A DNA stretch of 64,000 bases from Medicago truncatula. Its lineage: Eukaryota; Streptophyta; Magnoliopsida; Fabales; Fabaceae. The DNA is taken from the NCBI RefSeq assembly GCF_003473485.1, contig NC_053044.1:53856091-53920090 (forward strand), in the 5' to 3' direction. Both the position numbers and the translations under genes were made by a program. Below, piece after piece: positions 10,741-22,729 of this stretch; within the stretch, counting starts at the first letter, position 1; the number at the start of each line of letters is the position of its first letter. The notes beneath the pieces were generated by a model that worked only from the letters and a program-made list of their open reading frames with translations, did not search any database and was not told where the DNA came from.

Positions 10741-12170
10741 ACTTGTGTTTTCTTTTACTATCTTGATTTTTTTTATCTTAATATCTCTTTTATTAATGTT
10801 ATATTTAATTTAATGATTTTAGTAAACCTTGTTTTGTAGAAGTCTTTTATATTGTGTGTCTGAGAGGTGTGTTCATATGATAGGTTTCTTGAGCTTTACT
10901 CCAAAATGTTGCATTTCTCAAACCTAATCTCTGTTGAAGTGTTCTTTGGTTACATGGAGTTTGATGCTCTGGCATTTTCCCCTCCTCTCCTTTTGTTCCC
11001 TCTTTACAAAAATCTTGTGTTTGCTCTAAATTTATGGCATCTTCTTGTCTTTATATGTCTGTTACAAGAAGATTTGCATGGAAAATAAAACTGATGACCT
11101 AGAAGATTTGCATGTTTGATTTTTTAGTATGCAATGTTTATTATTCAACTTTAAGGTGCATAAGTCATGTTGTGACAACTTTTTGTTACCTGCTGTCGCA
11201 ACCAAGATCGCTCTGCAACCCTCGTGCCAAATTATTTGAATTTCTAGATTTTGAATTCTATAAGTGTTACTATGCATTTGTGCTAACATACGATGATGTC
11301 CATATTGTTCAGAAATGGGATAAGGGCTGCACATCGAAGCAGAAGTTGATTTTTCAGAGTTGGTAATCGTGATCGCTCAGAAGATAACGGGAATTTGTTA
11401 ATCTAGTGTTTTCAACTGCAGTATGCATCTGTTTTGTTGGGCAATGCCCTGAGCTTCTACCCTAACCGGTTTAGTTACTTTCTTGATTTAATGTCTTGTG
11501 TTTTTTTTTATCTACACCGAATTTTCTAGTAATTTTGCAGGTAAAACAATCTTTTCAACATGATTGCTGTTAGTTTGTTAAAAAGTGTTCCGGATATTGC
11601 TAAAATATATGCTTTTTTCTGTGTTGAGGTGTCTTCTGGTACTGCCGCCTTGGTTTTGTGCTTCCACATTCCCTGGAATATCCTCCCTGGACCCTGGCTG
11701 TCCTTCTGTGTGATTTTGAATGGTTGTTATTCCAGGGTGGCCACAAGCTTTTTGTTTCATTGAATCTCACCACTTGTGCACACCTCAGACTCTATTGGCA
11801 TGCTTTTTTAATTATATTATAAGTGAACGACGACATCAAATACTTCGGGCAGGTAATTATATCTATTCTACCGAAGTTAGGCTCATGAGTTTGCCTGCCC
11901 TATACACGTGATATGAACATAAATATCATTTGATGGAGCACCAGAAATAAATTGAGTAATTATATTACTGAATATGGAAATCACAGCAATACACAGTTAC
12001 ACATTCCGCGATCACATAGACTCCTAATAAACGACTGGCAGTTATTTTCTTACCATGATTGCCATTTGGCAATTCTGTTACTATTTCATAATTGTACCAT
12101 GAAGCAGTTACTCATGCTGCTTCCCATGCTTCTCAAAACGGGCAGTTAGTTATATTATATACCAATGGAT
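10741..12170 (+). other. Probable 3' region of the RSZ22 transcript and unassigned spacer
   Basis: No protein domain is recognised. Possible splice acceptors with pyrimidine tracts occur at about 11358 (TTTTTCAG) and 11541 (TTTTGCAG), so part of this interval may be alternative last exons or 3'-UTR introns of the SR gene. The small frames here have no resemblance to known families. Confidence 0.4.
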
Positions 12171-12179
12171 CAGCCTCTT

Positions 12180-12545
12180 AAATCCCCAACCCTCTTAAAG
12201 ATATGCTTATTCTAATGTTGCATTGACAGCTGAAAGTCATTTTAATGCACCAGAATTGTTTGACTGTTGTATTTCCTTTCATAATGACTCGGCTATCTAA
12301 AGTTACGTCTGGTTCCACATCATCCGGTTGAGGCTTAAAGTCTGCAGAAAGCCTGGGTTCCATGGTATTAGATCCAACGTGCTTCTCAAGTACGACAGGA
12401 AAATTTTGATGTAGGTGGTCAATGCATGTTGTAGAAACTGGTCCTTATTTTTCTATAATCTTGAAAGGATCATAATAGCGAGCCAATTTATGGTCGATGG
12501 GCTTAACAATTGATTGTTCTTTATGAGGTCTCAACTTTAAAAAAA
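12180..12545 (-). pseudogene. Decayed Ty3/gypsy-type polyprotein fragment (integrase C-terminus to chromodomain region)
   Basis: The minus-strand translation from about 12540 gives a stretch resembling the end of gypsy integrase (KLRPHKEQSIV.., YYDPFKIIEK). After a stop codon comes a chromodomain-like segment (DFKPQPDDVEPDVTLDSRV..). Only this short, interrupted piece remains. No long terminal repeats were found around it. Confidence 0.5.
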
Positions 12546-12559
12546 ACCTAATTTTGTAA

Positions 12560-13063
12560 AAAAAAAAAAACAGGTGATCATTCATGTTCATCCATATAGA
12601 ACAATGCTATTTACAGTGAAAACTATTATATTATCACGAACCTAACGCGAATCAATTATGAGCGTTGGATATAGTTAAATGATTCTTGAATTTAGTGAGA
12701 ATCTCTGTCCCTTTATGTTAAAACTTTTGCTTTTCCTTTAATGACCAAACACCCGTTGGAGGGATTCGTTCTATGAACCAAATGAAAATGTGTACCAGTA
12801 CCAGTAGTGGCTTGAAGGGGTGTTAGACCAAATAATTCAAACGAACAATTAGGTGAGTTGGGATATATAATAATACATGATAAAAGAAAAAAGAAACTAC
12901 CATAAAGGATAGAACAAAACATTTCATTTCATTCTATCTGCAAACTAATATCTACATGTTTAAGAAAGTAACTTTAGAAAATATCAAATACCATAAACTT
13001 TTATGTGAAGCTTATAAGCATAAAATTTTGTTAACTTGAAGTGACGTCTACATTCGTTTTTGT
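12560..13063. other. AT-rich spacer without recognised genes
   Basis: No coding similarity, RNA gene or terminal-repeat structure was recognised here. It leads directly into the element starting at 13067. Confidence 0.4.
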
Positions 13064-13066
13064 CTT

Positions 13067-13870
13067 AGTGTGTTTGGTTCAGCTTTGGATAAAATTAATT
13101 CTGACAGAATTGATTTTGATAGAATTGATTTATGTTTGGATACAATAATGTAGAATTGATTAAACAAATTGAATATTGTTTGGATAATTTTGATCAAAAT
13201 TGATTTTGAATGTATAATTACTAATATGGACATAGCTAAATACAAATAAATGGACATAGTTGAATGTATATATAGAACAATACTAAATGTAGATATATTA
13301 TTTACTCTAAATAAATAAATTTTCTATATTAATTTAAAAAATAATAAATGTGATCATTAAACCAATTTTATTTTACATATTTGTTCATATATTTTATATT
13401 TTTTGATAAAATAAATTAAAGTTAAATAATACTAGAGTTAGTTGCCAAAAATGATAAAATAGAGCGTAAAAGAAAGGTAAAAAAAAAATACAGTAAATTT
13501 GAAAGGAATACGGTAAAGGAAAATCCAAAACTTGGTAACTCATACCATAAATATTTTATGGGGGCTAATTTGGTTCGTTAAGTTTTCTGATTAAATTTGG
13601 TTCATCAAATTAAATACAAAACAAAAAGAAGGAGAAATGATAAAGAGCAATAAAGGAAAATAATAGGTTGTAATAATAAAAATATAAAATTTATTAGAGA
13701 ATTTATTCTAGCTAACTTAAAAGCTAGGAATTGTAGTTTCATCCAGAATTACTTTTGGAGATGAGAATTGATTTTGAGAAGTTGAACCAAACATGTCGGA
13801 ATTGCAAGTTTTCACTTTTAAAGCTACCAGAAGTGCTTTTAAGAGGTATAGAAGTTGAATCAAACACACT
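13067..13870. mobile_element. TIR element, 804 bp, ends AGTGTGTTTGGTTCA, 3-bp TSD
   Basis: The left end AGTGTGTTTGGTTCA is mirrored by TGAATCAAACACACT. CTT flanks both sides (13064-13066 and 13871-13873). Three-bp duplications and this end type fit PIF/Harbinger-like non-autonomous elements. The interior is AT-rich and non-coding, with repeated AATTGATTTTGA-like words at both ends. Confidence 0.65.
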
Positions 13871-14191
13871 CTTAATTAATGGAGGATAATGCGCATCATT
13901 GATAAGTGATTAGAGGGTCGAGGGATATAACCATTATTTCTCTTTTCTCTATGAAACTTTTTTTTCTTTAAAATAAACTGGGTAACATATCATTTTTTAC
14001 TGGAGCTAAAAAAAATATGAAAGAAAAAGACTATCTCGATCGAAAGAGGAAAATTTTTAACCCCAAATCACTGCATAGTGAGCATATGATGATAATAGGT
14101 GTAAAACAATATGAATCCCTAATGAAAGAAGTTCGATTAAACTCTTGCTCTGCCTGCTTGCTCCCATTCCATATAGCGATATAGTATAGTA

Positions 14192-15285
14192 GGCTAAATT
14201 ACCTTTTTGACCCCTTAATTATTTAATTAGTTTCGGTTTGATCCCTTAACTAAATTTTGATTTATTTTGGTCCCTTAACTTTCTCTCTGTTACACGTTTT
14301 GGTCATTTCCGTTAAATTTAATTAAAAACATTAGGGTTTAATAAAAAAATATTAACTGCTGTACACATGTCATTATAACATTGGTTCTGGGAAATTTTTA
14401 TTATATTTTTTCCTTATCTTCAACTTCTTCATTAAAATTTTCATATCTGTTTCACATTTTCCAGATCTTCATCTTCTCACAGCAAAAAAAATCTCTTTTC
14501 TTCTCTTCTCTTTTCAACAACAACATATACCCAATCTCAATTTCAACAACAACAATTCCATCAAATCATTTCAACAAATCATTTAAGCAACAACAATTCC
14601 AACAATTTCTTTCTCAAATCGTAAATTGTTAAATTCGTTTTTCCCAATTCTGGAACCCTAATCGTTTTTCCATTTTCCCCAATTTAAGAACCATAATCAA
14701 TTTCGTTTTCCCCAATTGATATGTTTTCTGTGTTATGATTATTGAGAGTGTAATTTGTGTGCGGTTTGCTGTGTTTATTGTTTTCCTGTGTTTGCTGTCA
14801 TGGATGTGGTGCAATTTGTGTGCCTCATTTGTTATTTTTCTATTTGGTCTTTGGACTTATGGTTTTGGATTATGATTATTGAGAGTTGAAAGATGATGAT
14901 GATTATGATTTTTGTTTATGCTTTTGGAATTTGTATGGAAAAGATAATTGGAAGATGAGTAATTAGAAATGATTTTTCTTGTTTATGGTTTTTGTTATAA
15001 AATTTGGATTTCTTTTTGTTTATGAAGTTCTGGGTTTGTGAATGAATTTTATGAGTTTCTGAATTTTTTTCTTGTTGCTGTTGATGGTGTTGTTGCTGAG
15101 TTTTTAAACCCTAACGTTTTTTAATTAAATTTAACGGGAAGGACCAAAATGTATAACGGAGAGAAAGTTAAGGGACCAAAATAATTCAAAAGAGAAAGTT
15201 AAGGGATCAAAATAAATCAAAATTTAGTTAAGGGACCAAACCAAAACCAATTAAATAGTTAAGGGACCAAAAAGGTAATTTAACC
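14192..15285. mobile_element. Non-autonomous Mutator-like element, 1094 bp, ~190-bp TIRs
   Basis: The left end GGCTAAATTACCTTTTTGAC is mirrored by GGTCCCTTAACTATTTAAT-type sequence reading inward from ..AAAAGGTAATTTAACC. The repeats extend about 190 bp (phrases such as TTAAGGGACCAAA recur). The flanks (TATAGTA left, TATAAAGTA right) are only an imperfect duplication. No transposase frame was found. Confidence 0.75.
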
Positions 15286-15299
15286 TATAAAGTATAAAC

Positions 15300-15726
15300 T
15301 AATAATATAATAATGTACATCAATAGTTTATTTTATACAACATACCCTTTAGTTGCCCACATTTCCATTTCCAACTTAGACGTGACTCACGTTTTTTTTT
15401 TTCTTCCTTACAATTATAGTGTAAGAAATTGGTACAATATTATAAAAATTAAAAAGCATGACTAGATACATATGCTGCAACTGCAAGTATGAGATTAGAC
15501 TTTAGAGCTCATGTATTTACCTAGTATTGATGATGATACCGGATTTATGTTCAAGGAAAATAGTATCTTGTGCCTTAGAAGGCAGAAGCCTAAGCTGGCA
15601 CAATCGATCACATTCTTCCCGTTGATTGAGGCTCAGATATAGCTAAGTGGAGGAGATTCTGGACCCACTCAACTATACATATCGTTATTTTATTTTGATA
15701 AGCATGTACCATTATTTTATGGGAAA
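15300..15726. other. Spacer without recognised features
   Basis: AT-rich sequence with no supportable gene, RNA or repeat. Confidence 0.35.
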
Positions 15727-15854
15727 TGTTAAGGGCATTAGAAGCTTAAAGTGTTTGAAACAATAAAAAAAAAAGTAACTTTTTCATTATAAAATTTATC
15801 AATTATTTTTATTTTTAATACTTAACAAATGCGTTAAGGACATTTGTTAACATA
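15727..15854. mobile_element. Possible diverged MITE of the ATGTTAA family
   Basis: The left end ATGTTAAGGGCATTAG and right end TTAAGGACATTTGTTAACAT are roughly inverted. The short size and terminal ATGTTAA resemble the element at 5469-5630, but the match is poor. Confidence 0.4.
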
Positions 15855-16443
15855 ACCCTTATTTTATGTTTTAATCTGAAGGAGAAATCAATGTCGTCTT
15901 AAGTTAGGGGTATAACAATGATCTCCTGATCATAAAAATAACAAGATTTTTTTAGATAAAGAGCATTTACTAACCGCAACAATAATCAAGTCTTGCCTCA
16001 TCTACATGGATCAAATTACACTATAATATTCTATTATAAATTATGTTTTAATCCAACTTAATAATTTCTCTTACACTAATTTTTTTTAGGTCTTTTTCTA
16101 TCTATAATGTTTAGATTAACGTCAATTTAATCTACTCTCATCAAATTTGTATGTTCCCTTTACATGTCAAACCATCTAAAATTTTGACAGGTGTACACAC
16201 TTGTTTGTGATATCAATATCAATCTTTTAACAAAAAAAAATGCAATCATATGCATGTCATCTACAATTACTGGCTCATATTTTCTCAATTAATATGAAAT
16301 GGTTGTTTATATGATCCGTCAACGTCCTCCTTTTGTGCCGGTAACAATTTACACGGACTGCCTGTTTCTTTTCTCGTAAAGTAACCATTAAACTTCATTA
16401 AAAAAGAAAAAGATAGAAATGTTCTCATTTTTTTTAAGGGTCC

Positions 16444-16617
16444 TGCTAATCGGTGTCTCCGGTGTACTGATTAATCATATCATAAAAGAGAATTATTACC
16501 ATAAAAGGAAATTGTTTTGACTTTATTATCAATTAATTACACAATTTCTATGCATTAACTACTGTATAATTTTCTTTTTCATATCCCTAACCAGTGTCCC
16601 GGGGGCACCGGTTAGCA
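16444..16617. mobile_element. MITE, ~174 bp, ends TGCTAAYCGGTG
   Basis: The left end TGCTAATCGGTGTCTCCGG is mirrored by CCGGGGGCACCGGTTAGCA. It is related to the element at 5469-5630 by the shared (G)TTAACCGGTGCC core. The interior is AT-rich and non-coding. Confidence 0.65.
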
Positions 16618-16929
16618 CAAAAGGACTGTGTTTTTTAAACTAATTGATTTTACTGTTTATTTTTTATTTTATTTGAATGACCTTTTTTTACCAGTAAATA
16701 TTTAAGAATAAAGTTTTATTTTTTTTTGAAGGAATTTAAGAATAAAGTTCTAATGGTAATGTTCTGTAGAATATATATTTAAATAAAAGATTAAAATATA
16801 AAACACCAAATTCAACTCTCTTTCCGCATGTTCTAAACTAACATGAAAACCGCACAATCAGCATTGTAAGAACTACAACTAAGTTGTCTTAAAAATTTAT
16901 CCATAACCCTATCTATATATGTGGTGATA

Positions 16930-17108
16930 CCAATGTTTTTGAGTCATGGATCAATTTGTGTAATTTAAACAATATTTTAAAAATAAATAAAATATATTAA
17001 AACCGGTTGAACCGACTTAAGTTTAACAGGACTACAATGTAATTGAGATCAAACAAACCAGCAAATTTGTCGATTCCCGGATGAACCGGCTGGTTTTAAA
17101 ACAATGAT
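16930..17108. repeat. Relic of a 'TTTTAAAAC..CCGGTT' repeat
   Basis: CAATGTTTTTGAGTC at the left and GGTTTTAAAACAATG at the right form weak inverted ends. The interior has AACCGGTTGAACCG- and GAACCGGCTGG-type phrases common in plant hAT-derived relics. A similar relic lies at about 43810-44025. Confidence 0.4.
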
Positions 17109-17575
17109 CCATACAATAATAACATAGATGGATAGATAGATAGATCCCCATTGAGCTTAGAATGCTACTTACTTCAATGAAAATATTTCTAGAAGAAAAT
17201 AAGTGAAACAATCTAAGGATGGATATGTTTTTCCAGCTATATATATGTATTTAAATAAGCAGTTTATGATGGTATGCACGTTGCTGAATACTATTGTAAT
17301 GTATTGTATATATCTTGAATTCAATGTGCATTATAATATACACACATAGCTGACTATTTGAGCTATGTTAGTGGGAGTCCGTTTTGTTGGTTATTACTTT
17401 TTTCATTTTCTTCAATAACCTTACTTTGCCTTCATTGGAAGAAGTTCATAACACGTTTTGTTGATCCAACAAGTAATGTACTAATAAAAAGGAAACAGTT
17501 GACTCCATTATGGTATTGCAACATTCCATTATGTTTGAGTGTGAGCATTTCAACAATAATTCTTCTTAAGAATTA

Positions 17576-20500
17576 ATGGAGCTCAAAAATGAGAAACTAG
17601 TCAGGTTAATTCTCTACTACTATTTGATTTCTCACTCTCTTTTTTTTCCTTTCAATTTTCAATGCAACTTTGCACTGATTTGATTAGTTGTTTTAAAAAT
17701 TTACAGGTTCTCCATTGATGGAAAGCATAACCTTGAGAAACCAATGTCAGTTTACAAGATTCAGAAAATTCTTAATCCGGAAGGCAAAATTAGTAGCATT
17801 GTTGATACTGATAAGAATGGAATGAATATCAAATTTCCAACTTTTGAAAAGTTTAAGGTTTTCCAAGAAAATCATGAACCATGGAAGAAGAGAATTCTTG
17901 ATCCAGGAAGCGATATCTTTCTGGAATGGAAAAGGGCTTTCCTATGTTCTTGCATACTATCACTATTTGTTGATCCATTGTTTTTCTATCTACCATCTGT
18001 AGCAATATCAACTAATAAGAATTCATCATGCATGGTTACTGATTTGAATTTAGGAATTGTTGTCACATGTTTTCGGACATTTGCCGATGTTTTCTATCTG
18101 CTGAACATGGTCATAAAGTTTAGGACAGCCTTTGTGTCACCAAGTTCAAGGGTTTTCGGAAGGGGTGAACTTGTCATGGATCCCAGGTTGATTGCGAGAC
18201 GGTATTTGAGATCGGAGTTTTTCCTAGATCTTTTTGCTGCATTGCCACTTCCCCAGGTACTATATCAGCAACTGAAGATACTGATTTTGATATGATTTAT
18301 GTATAGGAAATTTAAGACTATCAATATTTTGTTTATGCTTAGAGACACTTCATCGTGGCGTGAATTGTGAAACAGTTCAAGTTTTAATACCCCATGAGTA
18401 AATTTAATGATGAAATAGATTTTTTTTTCTTATTCTAATTAATGGTATTAACAGAATGCCAAAGTTATGTAACTTATCTATTCCTTTTTTGGAGACAATA
18501 ACCAATCTATTCTTCTATTCTTATATATACAAATGGAATACAAGATTTTGCTGTAATATTTTTTTAACAAATTTTATCTTATCAATGGTTACAAATTATA
18601 AATAAAAAACAAATGAATGCAATAGTTAGAAATTTGCGCACAATTCATTAGTTTCGACTTCCGATGATAGTTTCATTAGTTACCAAAATCTTTTGCTTTT
18701 ATTTTTTGTTGATATTTTAAATTGAAACGAATATTATACAATGAATGTCATAAAATAGACACACTAAACACAATAGAAATGCAGATAAACCTGAATGTGA
18801 GTGACAGTTAGGCTAGAGCTTTATGCAACAAGCAATTCATACACATTTTTTGAGTCTATTTGCTTGGTTTTGTATGGTCTTTATATTTTGTCCCTTAAAG
18901 AGATGTTATATGATATTGTTAACGCTTGCTTTTCTTTGTTGGCAGATTGTGATTTGGTTTATTATGCCAGCAATTAGAAGCTCCCATGATGATCATACCA
19001 ACAATGCTCTTGTACTGATTGTCCTGCTTCAATATGTCCCCAGATTGTATATGATTTTTCCATTAAGTTCTCAGATAGTTAAAGCTACTGGTGTTGTCAC
19101 AAAGACGGCTTGGGCCGGAGCTGCTTACAATCTTTTACTTTACATGTTAGCAAGTCATGTATGTTGAGTTTTCTTCAATCACAAGTTTCCTTTTTTATAA
19201 TTTAAAGTTAGTTATCGTCTCTGAGCATTCCTGGATATTTTATTTACATTGTTACAAAAAAAATCCTATACTTGTAGGTCTTAGGGGCATCGTGGTATTT
19301 GTTGTCAATTGAAAGGCATGCTACTTGCTGGAAATCTGAATGCAGAAATGAAAACTTACCTGTGAAATGTATTCTTAACTACTTGGATTGCAGTACTATA
19401 AACGATGGCGATCGCGTGAAGTGGGCAAATACTACTTCTGTGTTTGGTAACTGCAATCCTGAAAGTAGCAAAGTTTTCAACTATGGAATTTTTGGAAATG
19501 CCGTGCAAAATAATGTTCTCTCCTCTATGTTTATAGAGAAGTATCTCTATTGTTTGTGGTGGGGGTTGCAGAACTTGAGGTTTGATTTTAGGATTTGTTA
19601 TGCGATGTTTTTTTCTTTCTCAATTATCTTCCCTTAGAGATGAATATTTGACATGAAAGTTAGTTGTACATCACATTTTTTTATTTATTCACATTCACAT
19701 TTTACTAATCTCTTCCTTTGTGTATTTTCAGTTCTTATGGCCAGAGTTTGACTACAAGCACATTTGTTTGGGAAACTGCATTTGCAATACTCATAGCTAT
19801 CTTAGGTCTGGTTTTGTTTGCTCACTTAATCGGCAACATGCAGGTAATTTGAATTTTCAAATCTTCAAAATGTGCATTGTTTCTCAATTGTCTTGTCAAG
19901 AACAGGCTTCCATGTAGGCTATAGACATTGAGACATTTCAATCTTTTTGAAATGTTATGTGTATATAAGCATGCTCAACTCAACGCAGACCTATTTGGAA
20001 TCTATTACTGTGAGGCTTGAAGAGTGGAGGCTCAAGCGACGTGACACAGAAGAATGGATGAAACACCGGCAACTCCCACAATTTCTCAGAGAGCGCGTCC
20101 GAAGATTTGTTCAGTACAAGTGGCTTGCAACTCGAGGTGTTGACGAAGAAACAATCCTGAGAGGCCTCCCTACAGACCTTCGTAGAGATATCCAACGCCA
20201 CCTTTGCTTAGACCTTGTTCGACGTGTATGTTCCTCCCAACAATTAATCTTTGTTCAGTTAATTTGTCATTTTCTCAGCTACTTACGTCTTGTTTTGGAG
20301 AGCTTATGAAACAACTTTTGTCATGTTCATAAGTTCTCAAACATAACTCTCGAAAACAACTTATAGTTCAAAACAGTTTCTTATGCTATAAGCAATTAAT
20401 TAAGTTGTTTATCCAAACATGACTTTGATAGAAAATGTGTTATAATAGTTTCCTTGCATTTGAACTATAATAGTTTATTGTAGTTTATGACACACACACA

Positions 20501-21268
20501 CCATGTAATGACTTTCTCTACCAATTACAGGTTCCCTTTTTCTCACAAATGGATGATCAACTACTTGATGCAATATGCGAGCGATTGGTATCATCCTTGA
20601 GTACTCAAGGCACATACATTGTCAGAGAAGGAGATCCAGTTACCGAGATGCTTTTTATCATCAGAGGGAGACTTGAAAGCTCAACCACAAATGGGGGCAG
20701 AACTGGTTTCTTTAACTCTATTACCTTAAAGCCTGGTGATTTCTGTGGAGAAGAGTTACTTGCTTGGGCATTGCTTCCAAAATCTACTCTCAACTTGCCT
20801 TCTTCTACGAGAACAGTTAAAGCTCTTGTTGAAGTTGAAGCCTTTGAACTTAGAGCAGAGGATCTTAAATTTGTCGCAAATCAGTTTCGACGTCTCCACA
20901 GCAAGAAGTTACAGCATACATTCCGTTTCTACTCTTACCATTGGAGGACGTGGGCTGCTTGTTTCATTCAGGCTGCTTGGCGCCGGTTCAAGAAGAGAGC
21001 ATTGGCAAGTAGTCTTAGCTTGAGGGAATACAAGTCCTTCATTGATGAACAAGCAATATATCAAATGGAGGAACACGAGGAAGAAGAGCACCGCAGTTTG
21101 GTGAATTCAAACACCGCACAAGTAAAACAGAATCTAGGTGTCACTATACTGGCTTCAAGATTTGCTGCAAACACAAGGAAAGGGGTTCAGAAGATCAAGG
21201 ATGCAGAGATGCCCAAGTTGCAAAAGCCTGAAGAGCCAGATTTTTCGGTAGAGCCTGAAGATGATTAA
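17576..21268 (+). CDS. CNGC14: Cyclic nucleotide-gated cation channel, CNGC14/17-like (group III)
   Basis: Seven exons: 17576-17604, 17707-18256, 18946-19158, 19278-19579, 19732-19843, 19989-20225 and 20531-21268. All phases close, giving 726 aa. Order of parts: soluble N-terminus with VRFSIDGK; S1 near 'LFVDPLFFYLP'; S2-S4 including SRVFGRGELVMDP; S5; pore with filter GLQN (360-363) before SSYGQ; S6; C-linker; cyclic nucleotide-binding fold with cassette GDFCGEELL (550-558); IQ motif FIQAAWRR (about 626-633) for calmodulin; tail EEPDFS. Plant CNGCs are plasma- or nuclear-membrane Ca2+-permeable tetrameric channels. The MEL..VRF start, the HTNNALVLIV stretch and the EPDFSVE tail look most like CNGC14/17, which act in root-hair and auxin Ca2+ signalling. 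The conserved gene order supports CNGC14. Subgroup assignment is from memory of the family. Confidence 0.93.
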
Positions 21269-22729
21269 GCTCAATACTACAAGGGCCAACACCTGGAGTT
21301 TGATATAATCTTCATGAGTAAAAAGTATCATTCATCTTTTGAATGAGAACAGTCTGTTATATATCTATAATATGTGTGCATCAGTTGTTTGTTGGCGGAA
21401 AAGCTCTCAGGTTGTCTTTTTTGAGTGATGATTTCCATCACAGTTAACCTAGTTGAAGGCTTCTTGCAACCAGTTGCTTTTGTTCACGTGGTCAGCTTGT
21501 AAATCTCCTTCACAGAATCATTTGTCCTCCTGTATATTAGAATTTCTTGACATACCATGCCACTTGTATATTACACTGCACTATTGTTAGCATATTTATA
21601 CTTTATGTTCCTGTCTTAAGACATTTTGTGTTTGATTAATGTTTTTGTCTTGTAATTTAAACTTTTGGTGGCATTTTGAAGATTACTTTATTTGATGACT
21701 AAAAACGTTATCCTGAACTTTTTTTTGTAATGTTCAGATTAAAGTTTTACACTGTTGTTATTGGTAAACTACTATTTCCTTCTAGGTCTGTGTGACTGGT
21801 TAACTATTTGTACAACTGTGAATGCAAACTATATTATCATGACCGACATATATGTCCAAAGAAATGGGGCAAGCCCGTCCCTTAATCATAATAGTGAGGG
21901 GCAAGTTGTGACATACCATTGAAGCATATTGGGTCTGGGGTCAGTTGGGAAAATACAATTGATTAATCAATTTTAAGCGCATGAATTAGTTAGAGGGGCC
22001 ACATTAGTGCTATATGATTATGATCAAATCCACTAGAACTTTTCTCTACTATTTCCTGCCGACACCATTTTATTTACTTAACTCATGTTCACGTAATTAA
22101 AGTACAAGTTTAATTGCCAAGTAACAACAAAAAACAGAGAAAAAAACAAAGGGGTCAAACAGAAATGAAGGAATAGAAGCTATTGTTTATATCAGATACT
22201 AATAGAATGTACAGAAAGATGAACTTTGCTCAGACATTTGGAATGGTGAAACAGGAAACTAGAATCAGAACTTAAATCCCAAATACAACCAAAGAACAAA
22301 ATAAAGAAAACTGAAGATTTTATACATCTAAATGTAACAGATTAACATGAATTCTATATCTGTAAAGAGTCCAGTGACCAGTGCCTATATGGAATACTTG
22401 TGATGAATCGTTTGAATGAATGAAAAATCGATAGGGTTGAATAACAGAGAAACCTTGTTTTGGTACTTAAAATAAAATATGTTTGCTAGAGCTGTTCTGA
22501 GAGTTTCAGAAAGGAAAAAAAGATCGAACTTCACTTTGTTGCTCATTGTATTGCTGGACTGCAACTTATAGTGTGAAAGTGTGTGGAAAATAGAAAAGTC
22601 ATGTGTCAGCGCACGATTGAATGGAAGCTACATATAGTTGATTCAACACGGGTTCAGCATCCTTGGAACGCGAAACATGCTATTGGATGATTAATCAGCA
22701 GAAGATGTGGTGTTCTGAATGAAAACTAA
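21269..22729. other. Convergent 3' regions of the CNGC and CSLC genes
   Basis: The two genes converge here. The first ~400 bp probably include the channel's 3'-UTR and the last ~200-500 bp that of the CSLC gene on the opposite strand. No gene, RNA or clear transposon was recognised between them. Confidence 0.45.

Noticed and set aside
5469..16617. CRISPR-like array from recurring TTAACCGGTGCC words
   Set aside because: The words are the inverted ends of separate MITEs kilobases apart, in eukaryotic DNA.
17358..17576. 72-aa frame just before the CNGC
   Set aside because: Hydrophobic low-complexity AT frame ending at the CNGC ATG; no similarity seen.
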